The notes under the pieces: generated by a model
What the model was told of the DNA's origin: nothing
Database searches by the model: none
What the model saw: the letters and a program-made list of their open reading frames with translations, nothing else
From: Craterostigma plantagineum
Taxonomy: Eukaryota; Streptophyta; Magnoliopsida; Lamiales; Linderniaceae
DNA: 64,000 nt
Assembly (NCBI GenBank): GCA_027422505.1
Contig: JAPQWV010000498.1
Span: forward strand, 397,001 to 461,000
Reading direction: 5' to 3'
Part shown: piece by piece, positions 1 through 12,460 of the stretch
Position numbering within the stretch: the first letter of the stretch is position 1
Layout: each line of letters opens with the position of its first letter
Program-made: the position numbers and the translations under genes

Positions 1-207
1 TGGATTTATTTTGAGCAGAGAACTGATAGGTTGGATTATTATTGTCAAATTTTACTAAAAAAATTTAAGAGCGATGTTTCATTTCCTTGTCATATGAAGA
101 ACAGCAATCTCACCCAAGACGAAACGACACCATTTTATGTTTCCCTGTAATTATTTGTTTATTATTAAGCGCAGCAACCGCACAGTTTTTAAATATTATT
201 ATTACTA

Positions 208-1022
208 CTAATTAGGCGGCTCAGCACATCCCACACAATCAGGCAAAAGCATCGCCGGGCTAAACGTCGGAGCTTCAGAAGCCACCACAGAATTCTCAGG
301 CGCACAGCCTTCTCCACTCGAACCGGCAACCAACTGAATCGTCGACCGGCGAGAACCGGCGATTTCCAGCCCACACAGTTTCTCCAGCGCAATCCCTTTT
401 CACGGCCGTACATATTTTTGTCAGTAACTGAAGAACATCACATCAAAAGAATCGCAAGAAGAGAAGGGTTTTGCATTAGGTGGTGTTATTATTATTAGAA
501 CCTTCTGCAGAAGCCAAGCTGCTGTAAAGATCGATAATGTTCGGACAGCTATCGTAGCACTTTGGAGAGCACATTTTGCTCACGAATTTCTTGTCGAAAA
601 GGTTGTCCGATGAGATCCCAACTGAGCTTCTGCTTACTCCGCAGGATTCAACGCAGTCGTCGTTTTCAATGTGTCCGTATACATTAGTCGCTGCTACTAA
701 CGACGTTTTGCAGTGGAACCTCACTGCTTCTTGCCCTTCTACGGATTCGGAAGTTTCTAGAAGGCATCGGTTCCCCGAAGATGCGACCGAGAAGGAGCAG
801 AGTTCGATTGGCAGCTCTTCGCATGCTAGTTCACCTAATAATAGAATACATAGGATGAATCCAAATAAATAAATAAAATAAAGAAGTGTATTTTTTATGG
901 AAGTATGCATATGTGTGAAAAGGAAGGATTTTTTTTTTTTTTTTTTTTGAGAAATGAATTTTACCAAGAGCGCCGTGGAGGAACGTAGCAAACAATGCAA
1001 TAAAAGCAATTCTTTGCGTCAT
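208..1022 (-). CDS. PAR1: PAR1-family secreted cysteine-rich protein
   Basis: Three exons fit on the minus strand: 1022-965, 834-502 and 395-208, with GT-AG introns and a total of 579 nt (192 residues). The protein starts with a hydrophobic signal peptide (MTQRIAFIALFATFLHGALG). The mature part shows the PAR1 (photoassimilate-responsive protein) signature: CEELP near its start, the C-A/S-F-S-[IV]-ASSG-x-RCLLE block, a VGISSD block, and CSPxCYxxCPNI with many conserved cysteines. The last exon reads GIALEKLC, matching the GVFLPKLC-like block that follows the AEG junction in the family. PAR1 proteins are apoplastic plant proteins of unclear biochemical role. Reading through intron 2 without splicing gives a false end after a run of Asn codons at 476. 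A TATA-like box lies about 65 bp upstream of the ATG. Confidence 0.88.
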
Positions 1023-1084
1023 AACTCGATCTCTCTAGGACGTTTTTTAAATTTTAATACATGTACAATGTGGGATGGAACATG

Positions 1085-1094
1085 CTATTTATAG
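1085..1094 (-). promoter_or_regulatory. TATA-like box of the PAR1 gene
   Basis: The minus strand reads CTATAAATAG here, about 65 bp upstream of the PAR1 start codon, a normal distance for a short 5' UTR. Confidence 0.5.
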
Positions 1095-1839
1095 AGTTAT
1101 TTTGTTGTGGGACACGCCAAAATATGTTTTTTTTTATCCGATTGATGACAAAAGTAGTGAATCTACCTAGGCCATTGATGCCATCTTTGTAGCCGGACCG
1201 GAGCATGATGGATAGGCAAGTTCATCTTAGTTTTTGAATACTTGTCATTTAAGAATATATTAAAATTGAAGGTAACTTAGGCACAATCTTAGAAATAAGT
1301 GAATTATTGCAATCTCAGCCGATAGAAAAAGAAAAACCCAAGAACACTTGCATCTGTTGGGGAACAACTCGTTTACATATTCGATTCGGCACATAATGTT
1401 ATTTTTTAAGTACATAATGTTAGAGTCCAGATTTCTCAAACATTTCTCAACTTACTTCATGATCCACACATATAGGCTGGCCCAATGAACCAAGGCCGCC
1501 CAATTAATCACCTATCCAGCCCAACTAAAGCCCCAATATGCAGCCCAAATAGTGAGTCCAAATCGAAAAGCTTTGTCGCACGTGCTGCCTAGATCTACTG
1601 CCAATTGATGAAATTGCCAAATTATCTTTTTTTGCTTTTTTCATGAAGTAAAAGTAATCGATTAATCAGATAATTGTTAGTTAATGTTTAAATAAAACTA
1701 CTAAAAAAAATCTTTGTGGGTGCGCGCGTGTGAGGTATGAGATCGATGTTGAAAAGGACAAAACCCCACAAATCATTGCCGTGGAAATGGCCGACCCAAC
1801 ATTACTTAGTGGGAGGCAGAGTCGCACAAATCCGATAAA

Positions 1840-1841
<2 letters not shown>

Positions 1842-1906
<65 letters not shown>
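1842..1906. repeat. (CT)n/(CA)n microsatellite
   Basis: About 50 bp of perfect CT dinucleotides followed directly by about 15 bp of CA. Confidence 0.95.
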
Positions 1907-3069
1907 GCACGCTTTTTAATACTTGATAGTGATAAAACTCATGCTTGGTTTCATTAATGAATATTTGTGAGTTAATCCCTTGTACATTATTCTCCTATAT
2001 ACTTATCATTAGTATTTTGCTCGAAACCTACAAATTCACGGACAAGGTCTGTTGTTAAAATATCAGATGAGTTTTGTCTGATTCTTTGTACTTGCATGTG
2101 GCTTTCCATGAATTATTAAAAGAATTTCAGTTGAATGAATAAATATCAATCTCAAGACGCGTGTCCGAAGTTGAATGAATAAATCTCAATCTCAAGACGT
2201 TATGCATGATATAATACTTCCATCTTTTTTGATATCGATGTAAATTGGAAATCACTTTTTCTTTATACGTATATATTGGATTTATTTACGTTAAATATTC
2301 ATGAAAGGAACCTTTCATGCAGACAATCTATGAACGATACGAAAACTAAAAGTCACATATTTATAGATAGAACGCAACTACGATTTCTAGAAGGAGAATC
2401 TATACCAATGGGTATGTGCATGGATGCCATTTCTTTGTAGTGGGAATAGTCAAAAGAAATATCTACAATTGCATAATTATATATATGGACTTTCCATATT
2501 CCCTTCGAAATGTTCAAATTAGTTATTGAATGGTTATCTTCCAATATTCCTCCATACCAATTATGAATTCCTATAAAGTTACAAGCTTTTTCTGCTTTGT
2601 ACATGACGTTTCGTCTCTAATTTGAAAATAGGACTCTAATATTTCTCTTTCATTTTTTCCTCATGGGACAACTCCCCTCATTAATAATTTTCGTCCCACG
2701 TCCACGCATATATGACTAATGAATGGTGTGTTTGAGGTGAAAATTTAAGAAAAGCTTTCAATATGATATAATAAGACAATTCAGGAAATTTCTAAAATCA
2801 GCATTTATTAATGGCATAATTGAAAATCAGAACCAAGAGATAAATGACAAATAGCCACAAGCATTTTCCTTTGTTTTCATCCTGAAAAAAAAAAATCCAA
2901 ACTACAAAGTACGATTTTACAAATTGTACTACGAAAGTGCCTAATTAAACATGAAACGGTTATTTAAAAATCACCCTTCTTTTTCTTCCTCCCTCAAAAA
3001 CCCTTTTTTCATCAATCTTGATACTAAACTCTAATATCTCAAAGATCGTTCATGATTCCATTCCTTCCA

Positions 3070-3731
3070 TCATATGCCCAACAATATGTAGTAGACGAGC
3101 GTTATTGGCAAGCAATAAGCATCCCAAATATCACCCTGCACATCAATATACCCTCCATTAAATATCGCATTTTCAACAATCAATCACATCGCAGAAATAA
3201 CAGAAAATAAAAACTAATTTCGAACTTACCCCGTGCTTAGAATGTCGGGGTGTACATTGTATTCCTTGGCAAAGACGAAGGGTACAATCCCTTGAGGCAA
3301 AGCAGCCTGCAAATACTCCCATTTTTTAAATAAACTAGAATTTTTGTCGTGGTACGTAAATAAATGACCGTATATTTTAATACTTCTGCCACAAAGACGA
3401 CTTATTCCAATTCCCATGCATACATACATTTCATTTAAAACCCATAATAGAGCTCATCCTCACGTGTTCGACTGCCATATTTTTGGTGTAATCACAATAT
3501 TTAAACGATCTATTTTATCATTTTTTAATGTAACATAATTGAAAATATTAGAATAAAAGGAAGAAATAAAAACCTGGACAATAGCAACGCGCAAAAGAAC
3601 GCCGCGGAGGCCAACGGCAATGGAAGCAGCGGCCATGACAGCTGGCCCAGTTAGGAATCTCACGGCCATTGAGAAAGCTGCTACTGAGTTACCACATGCA
3701 ATAATCCTCGGCTGTAATGCCATAAATAGAC
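3070..3731 (-). pseudogene. PIN: 3' fragment of a PIN-type auxin efflux carrier
   Basis: Three minus-strand exons encode the C-terminal transmembrane end of a PIN-FORMED carrier: 3731-3574 ([16 protein letters not shown] ... LLRVAIVQ), 3306-3230 ([24 protein letters not shown]) and 3135 to about 3070 (VIFGMLIA...). These are the terminal exons of PIN genes, which export auxin across the plasma membrane or ER. Splice sites and phases are intact. I find no convincing upstream PIN exons (central loop or N-terminal helices) in the next 1.5 kb, so this looks like a detached 3' remnant. In the last exon one base is missing after the codons for LIA, near 3109; the frame stops at 3104-3102 instead of continuing to a stop at 3072-3070. 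That shift could be real decay or an assembly deletion. Confidence 0.8.
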
Positions 3732-5227
3732 CTAATATATATTGCAATAAATAATAATAATAATAAAAAATAGTTTAGTTAATGAAATCATGTATGTGTC
3801 AATCAAAATCAATCAGCAGGAAAAAAAAAAATTCCCCCCAAAAAACATCATCAGACATCCGTCATTGTCATCAACAGAAGAAGGCATGCTAGAAAAAAAC
3901 CATAATAACTAATAATGCTTCTATTCTACTGCCACTACTATGCTTTAGAGGTACTTTACTGACATTATTTCATGTAAGAAAAGATAGTAAACAATAATAA
4001 AGGAACAGACATGTTATCATGAGCAGCGCTAGCTTTTTTTTTTTTTCCAAGCATGCCTTTGGTTGGTGCTTTTTTTGATTATCTTACTCTACTACAGCAC
4101 TAAAGATAGATCACAGATGCATGCTTAAATGATTAAGTTTATTGCGTTGGAGTTGGTCTCATCATTTTGTTTGGTCTTTTGGTTAAATTGAAACTGAGGA
4201 ATAAATAAAGATCTGTAGTTTTAATTTAAACTGTTTCTTTTTTCGTTATTACCTGGGATGAGAGGCAGAGCAGAGGAGACTGAATCCTCCATAATATTAT
4301 ATATCTGTTGATTATTTGGTAATATGATTAGTGCGCGGGCTCAAGCTCTTTTCCTAAAGCCCGATTCCAAGCCTGCCTTGTGAAATTAATTGTCCATTTC
4401 CATGATAATGAAATGTAAATGATAAATTTTCTATGTATGCTAGTGTGTACGTATGTGCATACTTTTTGAACGAAACAAGAGACCATGTGAGGCCGATTAA
4501 GCTTGAATAAGTGTTGGGAATTTCTGATCAGTTTCCTCCAAACCTGATTAGAATGAGCCTCGTATTACACTAGCTAGAAGAAAATTGTCAGACAATGTGG
4601 TACGTACTTTGTAGCTGACAAGAAGGTACATGATAAGCTACCTCGATTAAAATCCCACTGCATCATTGATTCCAACTTGTGAGTTGAGTTATTACATCCC
4701 ATTCAACAATTATTTTGATATCATAATAAATCAATCAAGTAAATCTATGGTTAGTGAAGGTCAATACTTCAATTTCACTTGTGTATTCTTACTAACTATT
4801 TGTATAGTATGGTGTATATCGGGGCATCCATTATCTTTCCCTTCATAAGTCGGCTTTTAGGGTTTATGTGGCGTTGGTGTGTGGGGGATAATGTAAAAAA
4901 AAAAAACAGACAGCGAAGTGTAAGAACTAAAAAAGTATTCCACTTGCCATATACCTATATTATATTAGCAATTGAAATGTTGAAATAAGAACGAAATAAA
5001 TGCATGAGCAGGTGGTTGCTGCTGTTGCCTTGACGTAACAAGACAATGAACATGCAGTCTTTAATTACACACAACCACCGTAGCAAACAACCATTCCACT
5101 AACAATTCGATAAACAATTATATATATAGGCAATGATCAAACAAACCCTAAATCGACTAGACCATTCCTATACAACCAAGGTGTACCCTCGTTCCTCATT
5201 CCAAAACAAGAAATAATAAAAGAAAAG
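3732..5227. other. Intergenic region and GDSL promoter
   Basis: AT-rich, with poly-A/T runs and no supported exon. A weak candidate for a decayed upstream PIN exon lies at about 4256-4310 on the minus strand but does not match the family well enough to call. The last 110 bp contain the GDSL gene TATA box. Confidence 0.5.
5121..5128 (+). promoter_or_regulatory. TATA box of the GDSL gene
   Basis: TATATATA followed by GG, about 100 bp upstream of the start codon at 5228, in an otherwise mixed sequence. Confidence 0.5.
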
Positions 5228-6475
5228 ATGACGACGACTAACACAAACTCCTTTCAAGTACCAATAAAACTCCTCGCAATAACAACGCTCACAACACTTC
5301 TTCTCCTCACTTCTAAGGCAACCTCGTCGCCATTGCCTTTCAAGAAGCTATACGCCTTCGGAGATTCTTACACAGACACTGGAAACACGCGAACCTCGAC
5401 GGGCCCCACCGCCTTCAACCACGTGTCGGACCCACCGTACGGCGTCACGTTCTTCCACCGCCCCACCAACCGTTACTCCGACGGCCGCATAGTCTTGGAC
5501 TTCCTCGCCGAAGCCCTAGGCCTACCTTTTACCCCTCCCTACAGAGACCCTAACGCCGACCGTTCCTATGGCGTCAGCTTCGCCGTCGGCGGAGCCACGG
5601 CGATAAGGCACGGCTTCTTCGCCAAGAACAACATCAGCTTCAACCTAGTGAAGCAGTCTCTTCAGACGCAGCTAGTTTGGCTCGACAAGGTGTTGAAGGA
5701 GAGCAAAGATGGGTACTGTAGAGACGTGGAGACAACGCCGGAGGAGTGTAAGAAGGCTTTCGACGATTCTTTGATATGGGTTGGCGAGATTGGCGCAAAC
5801 GATTATACTGCTAGCCTTGGATCCTCTCTCTCTAGTAGGGTTATTCGATCTCTTGCCATAAAAAGCGTTGACGGTTTCTTACAGGTGAAATGACGAGGCG
5901 ATGGCATGCTTGCTATCTTAAAATATAGGGTCTATTCATCTTTATTCATCTACAATCTTTGACTCTTTACAATATAGGTATTGCTCAAGAAAGGCGCGAA
6001 ACACATAGTAGTCCAAGGCTTGCCGGCGACTGGCTGTGAAACGTACATTTATGCTCTATCTTCGCCTGACGATAGAGACAACATGGGCTGCGTGGCCACC
6101 ATTAACGAGCTAGTTCGGACACACAATGCAGCCCTCAAATCTACCCTCGAAGTTCTGAGGAAGAAATACCCACAAGCGACTATTCTCTATGCAGATTACT
6201 ACAAGGCCCACTTGAATGTGTTCAACAACGCTGCTAAATATGGGTTCAAGGAGCGGCTTAAGGCTTGCTGTGGATTCGGCGGCGGAGAGTATAACTTCGA
6301 TGTGTTTAACACCTGCGGTTCTCCTTCCTCAAGTTCGTGCAGTGACCCGTCTTCTTACATCAACTGGGACGGCGCGCACTTCACGGAAGCTGTGTATAAG
6401 GTGATGACCGAGGGTTTTGTTAATGGGAGTTACTGCGAGCCTTCGTTTAGTTACATGATGATGAGAAGAAGTTAA
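5228..6475 (+). CDS. GDSL esterase/lipase, secreted
   Basis: Two exons, 5228-5884 and 5978-6475, joined by a 93-bp GT-AG intron, give 384 residues, the usual size for plant GDSL enzymes. Residues 1 to about 33 form a signal peptide ending before the SSPLPFKKLYAFGDS region. Block I (FGDSYTDTGN) places the catalytic Ser near residue 47. GANDY is the block III oxyanion Asn, and block V (WDGAHFTEA) supplies the catalytic Asp350 and His353. The phrase GAKHIVVQGLPATGC after the intron and the DDRDNMGC segment are typical of the subgroup that includes Arabidopsis At3g48460. Enzymes of this SGNH fold hydrolyse acyl esters in the cell wall or apoplast; the natural substrate cannot be read from sequence. 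The exon 1 end (FLQ) matches the family's conserved intron position. Confidence 0.95.
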
Positions 6476-7790
6476 AAATGGAGTCTTGTGCTTATGATTA
6501 AGGTGTCTGATGATGATGAGTTCTTCTGAATTGTTTAGGGTTTGTTTTGGGTACTTGCGGTGATGTTGTTGTCTCGAATTTGAGTGTTATTGCAAATGCA
6601 GTCCAAGTTATAATTTAAATTAAATAATTCGTGGAAAATGTGATCCTCTCTATACTCTTCAACGTTCTTTTCAATCGCACATTTCGATGTTTACTGTGTC
6701 CTTTGATGATGGTGAAAGCTTACATTAAAGAACGTAGTTACAAGGGCTAGAGAGATATTTTGTTAAATAAGGAAAAATCTTATACAGACGCTGATGTTTT
6801 CACCCATTACTACAGCAAGCAATAATCCCATCGTCAAGCACACATTAGTAGTTTACTACAGCAAGCAATAATCCCATCGTGAACGCACCTGTTATGTGGT
6901 ATTTTTTTGTACCACGTCAACATGCCAAATCAATCCCCGACGGATTCACTAATCTCATGTGTATGTTATAAATCAATAAAAAATCCCATGTATGCCGATT
7001 TGGCGCGTTGATGTGGTTGGTGCTCACGCAAGGTGACCACCATAACATTACTCTATATATATATATATATATATATGCAAATCTTTCATGAAAGGTTTTT
7101 GTCGTTGTTGTGTATTAGATATATATATATATATATATTATACTCCTATATATATATATATTATATACGTCACCACGGAAGAAAATATGTCAAAGCAGCT
7201 AGCTTGTAAGCATATGTCTGTAAATGCCTTCCATGAATTAATGGAAGAGAGCCCACATATCTAATAGTAAGATGACGTTTCAACCAACAAAAGATATCCC
7301 CATGAAATGTTTATTATCCCCGTCTTGAACTCAGTCATGACGAACGACTAGTCGTACATTACATGTGCTTTTTAAAATTGGTACAGTTATCAATATTTAT
7401 GAGGGTGTGGTACAGTACTGGATGTTGGGATATTGCAATATTTTTTAATATCTAATAGAAAGAATCGCATAAATGGTATGTCATTAAACGACAAACGCAT
7501 TTAATTAACCATCATTGCCCAACTAACATACATAACTCGCAACAAAAAGTCCATATCTCACCTCACTCACGCGAGGGACTTATTCACCATTTAATGTATT
7601 GACCTGTAAAATCGTCCCTATACTACCCTTTACATAACGCCTATTTTCTTGGATCTCTGCTCCTTTGAGTGGGTATATTCTCTTCCTCTTCCATTAGTTA
7701 GAACTTAGAAGGTAGGGTACAACTTACAGAGCCCAGTTATTGGGCTGAGTTAGCTGATTTATAAAGTTATTGGGCCGTCGGCCCAATTAA

Positions 7791-7826
<36 letters not shown>

Positions 7827-8043
7827 CAATTGACCATCGTAGTTTCCCATTTCATGTAGCAGTCACATTCCATTTTCTAAATTTCAAGAATTTGCCTGAT
7901 ATATTACTCAAGAAACAACGATGAAATGATGATGACTGAACATTAAACTACTATATATATATTATCCTCGGACTATTTCCCAAGAACAGAGGTTGTAAAG
8001 AATCGAAACTCATAACATAAGCATCTATCTATCATCATCACAC
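6476..8043. other. Intergenic, AT-rich, small repeats
   Basis: No coding exon seen. A 27-bp phrase (ACTACAGCAAGCAATAATCC and following bases) occurs twice, at about 6809 and 6854. There are (AT)n tracts at about 7054-7075 and 7119-7137 and a (CT)n tract at about 7790-7826. A cluster of TGGGCT/TGGGCC/GGCCCA elements at about 7732-7786 resembles site II promoter motifs, though no gene starts nearby in this window. Confidence 0.6.
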
Positions 8044-10149
8044 TCACCAGTAATCACCACAAGAGCAAATCCCATCCTTGAAATGATGAAATCTGCTGCC
8101 ATCCCTCATAACAATGTCCCTATCGTACGCCTTCGAAATCATCTTCATCACACAATGACAGTCATTGCATATCCTATGGCTCTGCACAAGCTGCAATGGA
8201 GTCGAATCCTCGGTGCTCATCAGCCCAAAAGAAACCGCCAGCTTTTCGCTGTGGTGCGTCGACATGCTCTGCTCCCTTTCGTCCACGTCGGGCAGCAAAC
8301 TCCTCCCCTCGGGCAGGTACCCGTCCCTCGAAATCCTAAGCATAATCTCCTCCAATTTCCCGTAAATCTCATCCGTCTGAAAATGGGACTTATCCGCCGT
8401 AAAGAAGACATAAGGCTTTTTCCTTACCTCAATCCAAGTACAAGCAGGCATCATCCTCAGACCCTTTGCCCTAAGCGTCTGAAAAACTCGGGCAGCTTCC
8501 TCATATTTTCCAGCACCGTTGTAGATGTTGAGAAGGACGACGTAGTTCGAAAGCTTCTCTGGCTCCATGCCATAAAGCTTCTCAGCTGCGAATTTCCCGA
8601 GCTCGAAATTCTTGTGGGCCCGACAAGCAGTGAGAAGGGCGGCCCACATGTTGATCGTGGGCTCTAAAGGCCCGTTTTTTATCAGCGAAAAGGCCTCGTC
8701 GAGCAGGCCCTCTCGGCCCAACAGCTCGACCATGCAGGCGTAGTGCATGGCCCGAGGCTTCACCTTGAAATCACGGCTCATCGATTCGAAGATTTCCCAC
8801 CCAATTTCTGACAGGCCCGAGTAGCAGCACGCCGACAGGACTGCGAGGAAAGTCACGTGATTGGGCGCCATTTTTCCTCGCACCATTCGTTCGAACAGCT
8901 CTACAGCTTCGGGCCCACGCCCGTGGTTTCCATAGCCCGAGATCAAGGCGTTCCACGAGACTATGTTCTTTTGGGGCATCTTTTCGAAGACGTGCCTGGC
9001 GTCCTCTATTCTCCCCCATTTGCTGTAGAAGTCGACGAGCGCTGTGTTGGCTACTATGTCGAGGCCGAAACCGTTTCTGACAAGGCTGGCGTGGGCTTGC
9101 TTGGCGTGCTCTAACGAGGCCAGCCTTGTGCATACTCGAATGATGATCGAGTAGGTGAAATGGTCCATTTTGACGCCTGAATCTTGCATTTCGTAGTACA
9201 TGCGCAAGGCTTCTTCGCTGAAGCCGTGGAGGGCATAGCCTGCGATGATGCTGTTCCAAGCTACTGTGGTTTTCTCGGGCATTTTGTCGAATACAGATCG
9301 AGCGTTTTCAATGCAGCCACACTTGCTGTACATGTCGATCAACGAGCAAGAAATGAACGCATCGCTGCTCAGGCCCGTTTTTAATGCGATTGAGTGGATC
9401 TGTTTTCCGGGGTAAATAAATCCCAGGCCAGTCGAAGCTCGGATCATGCTAGCCAGAGATCGAGAGCCCACGTCTAAGTTTTCCTCCCACATAGTTAAGA
9501 AGAGCCTAAATGCATCTAAGTAATCGCCTGAGTCCACTAATCCCATGATAATGGTGTTCCACGAAACGACATTTCTTTCAGGCATTTCTTCGAACAGCTT
9601 GCGAGCGTCGATCATCATCCCGCACTTCACGTGCATTAACAGAACTCTGTTCATCAGATACAAATCCATGTCTACCTCAGAATCAAGCATGCTTCTAAAC
9701 ACTCTCTTCACACCTCTAATTGACCTCGATCCAATACAAGCACCGACCAAAGCATCGTAAGTACCGGCGCCGATATCAGCAGCATTTTCACATTCCAAAA
9801 TCTCGAATAACTCAAGAGCTTCATTGTACCTTTTGCAAAGCACTAACTTTTCTATCTGCCCACAAATCCAAGGACTGAAGGAAGAATCTTTAGAATGAGA
9901 TTCGCCGGGAAAACGCTCTCTATCGATCTTCACAAATTTTTCCTCCTTTCTCAGGTGCTTAGGTGCTGGCCTCGGTCTTAATCCCTGATCCAGCAAAGAA
10001 CAACGAAATTTGAACAACGAAGCTTTGCTACTCCTCTTTTTCAGTGAAAAGTTCTCGTAAAGATGAATTTTTTGCTTGCCGGCGTTTATCAGCGAGCATG
10101 CGTATCCGTAGCTGTTCTGAATTTGATCTAGTGGTAATGAGATATCCAT
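8044..10149 (-). CDS. DYW-class pentatricopeptide repeat protein, organellar
   Basis: A single uninterrupted 701-residue frame, as is typical of intron-poor PPR genes. After an N-terminal basic/Ser-rich stretch suited to a transit peptide come tandem PPR motifs of the P, L and S types (for example MYSKCG..NARSVFDKMPEKTTVAWNS and FYSKWG..DARHVFEKMPQKN), then E/E+ motifs and a C-terminal DYW domain. The DYW domain keeps the HSEKLA signature with the deaminase Glu, CxxCH (CNDCHCVMK) and the terminal CSCGDYW. DYW proteins perform or guide C-to-U editing of chloroplast or mitochondrial RNA. Length and sequence agree with Arabidopsis At5g50390, annotated as chloroplastic, so this is a probable orthologue. 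The target RNA cannot be predicted here. Confidence 0.95.
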   Translation of the reverse strand: MDISLPLDQIQNSYGYACSLINAGKQKIHLYENFSLKKRSSKASLFKFRCSLLDQGLRPRPAPKHLRKEEKFVKIDRERFPGESHSKDSSFSPWICGQIEKLVLCKRYNEALELFEILECENAADIGAGTYDALVGACIGSRSIRGVKRVFRSMLDSEVDMDLYLMNRVLLMHVKCGMMIDARKLFEEMPERNVVSWNTIIMGLVDSGDYLDAFRLFLTMWEENLDVGSRSLASMIRASTGLGFIYPGKQIHSIALKTGLSSDAFISCSLIDMYSKCGCIENARSVFDKMPEKTTVAWNSIIAGYALHGFSEEALRMYYEMQDSGVKMDHFTYSIIIRVCTRLASLEHAKQAHASLVRNGFGLDIVANTALVDFYSKWGRIEDARHVFEKMPQKNIVSWNALISGYGNHGRGPEAVELFERMVRGKMAPNHVTFLAVLSACCYSGLSEIGWEIFESMSRDFKVKPRAMHYACMVELLGREGLLDEAFSLIKNGPLEPTINMWAALLTACRAHKNFELGKFAAEKLYGMEPEKLSNYVVLLNIYNGAGKYEEAARVFQTLRAKGLRMMPACTWIEVRKKPYVFFTADKSHFQTDEIYGKLEEIMLRISRDGYLPEGRSLLPDVDEREQSMSTHHSEKLAVSFGLMSTEDSTPLQLVQSHRICNDCHCVMKMISKAYDRDIVMRDGSRFHHFKDGICSCGDYW

Positions 10150-10551
10150 CTGGGAAGCAATGAAGATGGAAACGGCACTGAACTCTAAATTGCTCGATGA
10201 GATGAGATCTTATATTTGCGTTGTTACATTTACGACATACTTCTTTGAGTTGTCCGAATGTCCAGGTTTGGGCTTTGCAAGTTCCGCCAAAGTAGTTTGG
10301 TGGTTAGTTCAAGTGAACTGATCGACCAAATTATAGTAGCGGACATTAAATTATTTATGGCTATATATATATATATATATAAATATTTAGGGACATTAAA
10401 TTATTTATGGCTATATATATATATTCTGCCTGCACTGCACTAAGTTTAATTGGATTCCTACTTTCTTGTGGGACCAACTACAATGATCATCGTTTTCCCA
10501 TTTTACATGCAGATGATACGGGTGTTTTCAAACCCATTACCTCAACATGGT

Positions 10552-10590
<39 letters not shown>
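10150..10590. other. PPR promoter side and AT microsatellites
   Basis: No exon seen. Two near-identical phrases (GGGACATTAAATTATTTATGGCTATATATA) sit about 50 bp apart at about 10340 and 10390. A 35-bp (AT)n tract at 10556-10590 borders the LINE remnant. Confidence 0.6.
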
Positions 10591-10592
<2 letters not shown>

Positions 10593-12460
10593 GGCGAAGC
10601 AGGCATGGCGGCTGATGACGCGACCCGATACCCTTGTCTCAAGAATATTTAGGGCTAAGTACTACCCGAATCAAGATATCCTGGAGGCGAATCTTGGTCA
10701 TAAACCATCACTGACATGGCGTGGGATCTTCTCAGCGTGCGAGGTTCTTCGAGCGGGGTATCGATGTCAAATAGGTAATGGTTGTTCTGTCAAGGTCTGG
10801 GGCGAACCGTGGCTTCCACGAGCATATATGCCGAAAGTTGTCTCGCCGCCAATTCCAGGCTTTGAAGAATTACGAGTTTCTGACCTCGATCTTCTCGACC
10901 AGGTACATGGAATACTTCGCTAATCCGAGCTTTATTTTTACCAATGGATGCAGAGTCTATCCTTGGCTGTCCACGTAGTTCATTGGGTGCTTCATATAGA
11001 CGAGTGTGGGGTTTCTCGAAGGATGGCATTTTCTCCGTGAAATCAGCATATTGGGTTTCTCGCATGATTCACGGGACTCCAACGGCGGCTTCCTCCTCAT
11101 CTCCGCCTATGTGGAAGTTCATTTGGAATGCTGACACACCACCCCGAGTCAAGCTGCTTGCATGGAGACTCGGTCGAAATCTGCTACCGACGGCGGCAAA
11201 TCTCGAATCTCGCCATTATATAGCCGACCCCTCGTGTAGGCGTTGTGGGTTTGCATGGGAAGATGACCGCCATGTGTTTCTAAATTGTCCAAACTCAAAA
11301 GCTTTTTGGGTCCGATCGCTATTGGATGGAATAAAATCCATTAGAAGAAACAGAAAGTGAACAATGCCGATGCAAGTTGGGTCGGGAAATGCGAAGAGTG
11401 TTGACTCACTCACCGTAACTTGTGCTTGTTAGATCTCGCAAAGGTTGATGATACGATCCCAATAAATTAATTATTTTTCCTTAATAGTGCAAAAAGCTAA
11501 TTCACCAATCTCTACTCTTTAGTAAGTTAAAATCAATGACAGTGATGGATCCAAAGTTACTGCTGTCGATGTATTAACAAGAAATTCATACAATAATACT
11601 AAATACAAAAGAATAAGGAAAAAACAAAAGAAGAAAGACACAGAAGGCATGCTTATGTTGGTTAGCTAGCCGTCGATGTAAGCCCAGCCCAACCGATCGC
11701 CGATTCCGTACGCTAAAATTCGCAATTGGTCGACATCGGCTGTGGCATGGTTGCGGGATATGCACGAGATTATGACGAATGCGGAATTTGCTCTCTTTCT
11801 AAGCCACTGTTGGGCGCTCTGGGATGTGCGGAACAGATTTACGATGGGAAACGAAGCGTTCACTGTGGAACAAGCTTCATCAAGGGCGATTGCGATGCTT
11901 TTTCGAGAGGACCGAATAGAGGATCAAAGCAGGACCGGGTTTCCGCCCGATCTTGGTAAATTGTCAAAGCCTAATCATAATTTTATCAAATTGAATTTTG
12001 ATGGTGCTATTCACAAGGGGAGGAAGGGAGCGTCAGTCGGTGTCGTTGCTCGTGATTATGAGGGTCGTTGCATTGAGTGGTGGTCGAAATTCTTTCACGG
12101 AGTCTTCGAGCCTGAGACAATTGAAACAATGGCGGCGCGTCTGGCCTTTGAGGTTGCACATCAAAGGGGATGGATGCAAATTATTATCGAGGGGGACTGT
12201 CGAACAGTGATTTCGAATCTAAAAAATAGAAGTATTGCTTCACTTCGTGCGGGCTGCATTCTCAATGATTGTGTCTCTTTGTTATCGTTTTTCTTTTCGG
12301 TTAACTTTTCATTTGTTAAGAGAGAATGTAACTCGGTAGCTCACTATTTAGCTAAGGTGTTGGGATTTGATTGGGAAGGTTGTTCTACGCCGACCCAGGC
12401 TATGGCGAACCTGTTACGTTATGATATTAATTGAAAAAAGTTTTACTTTAAAAAAAAAAA

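Larger units (their letters stand above)
1023..3069. other. Intergenic, no gene seen
   Basis: AT-rich DNA without a supported coding exon. It holds five GCCCA elements between about 1478 and 1550 (site II-like, possibly acting on PAR1) and a (CT)n tract running into (CA)n at 1842-1906. A short duplicated phrase (GTTGAATGAATAAAT...CTCAATCTCAAGACG) occurs at about 2131-2160 and 2172-2200. Open frames here are short and resemble no known family. Confidence 0.6.

Noticed and set aside
476..1009. 177-residue minus-strand frame as a single-exon PAR1 protein
   Set aside because: It reads through two introns (poly-Lys from a T-run and poly-Asn at the end); the spliced three-exon model restores both family termini.
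4256..4310. Possible extra PIN exon on the minus strand (IMEDSVSSALPLIPG)
   Set aside because: Right length before GLFMALQ and a donor-like GT, but only a few residues agree with the PIN helix; too weak.
11361..11700. Second mobile element nested in the LINE
   Set aside because: Sequence differs from the LINE frames but shows no terminal repeats or target duplication; could equally be decayed LINE.
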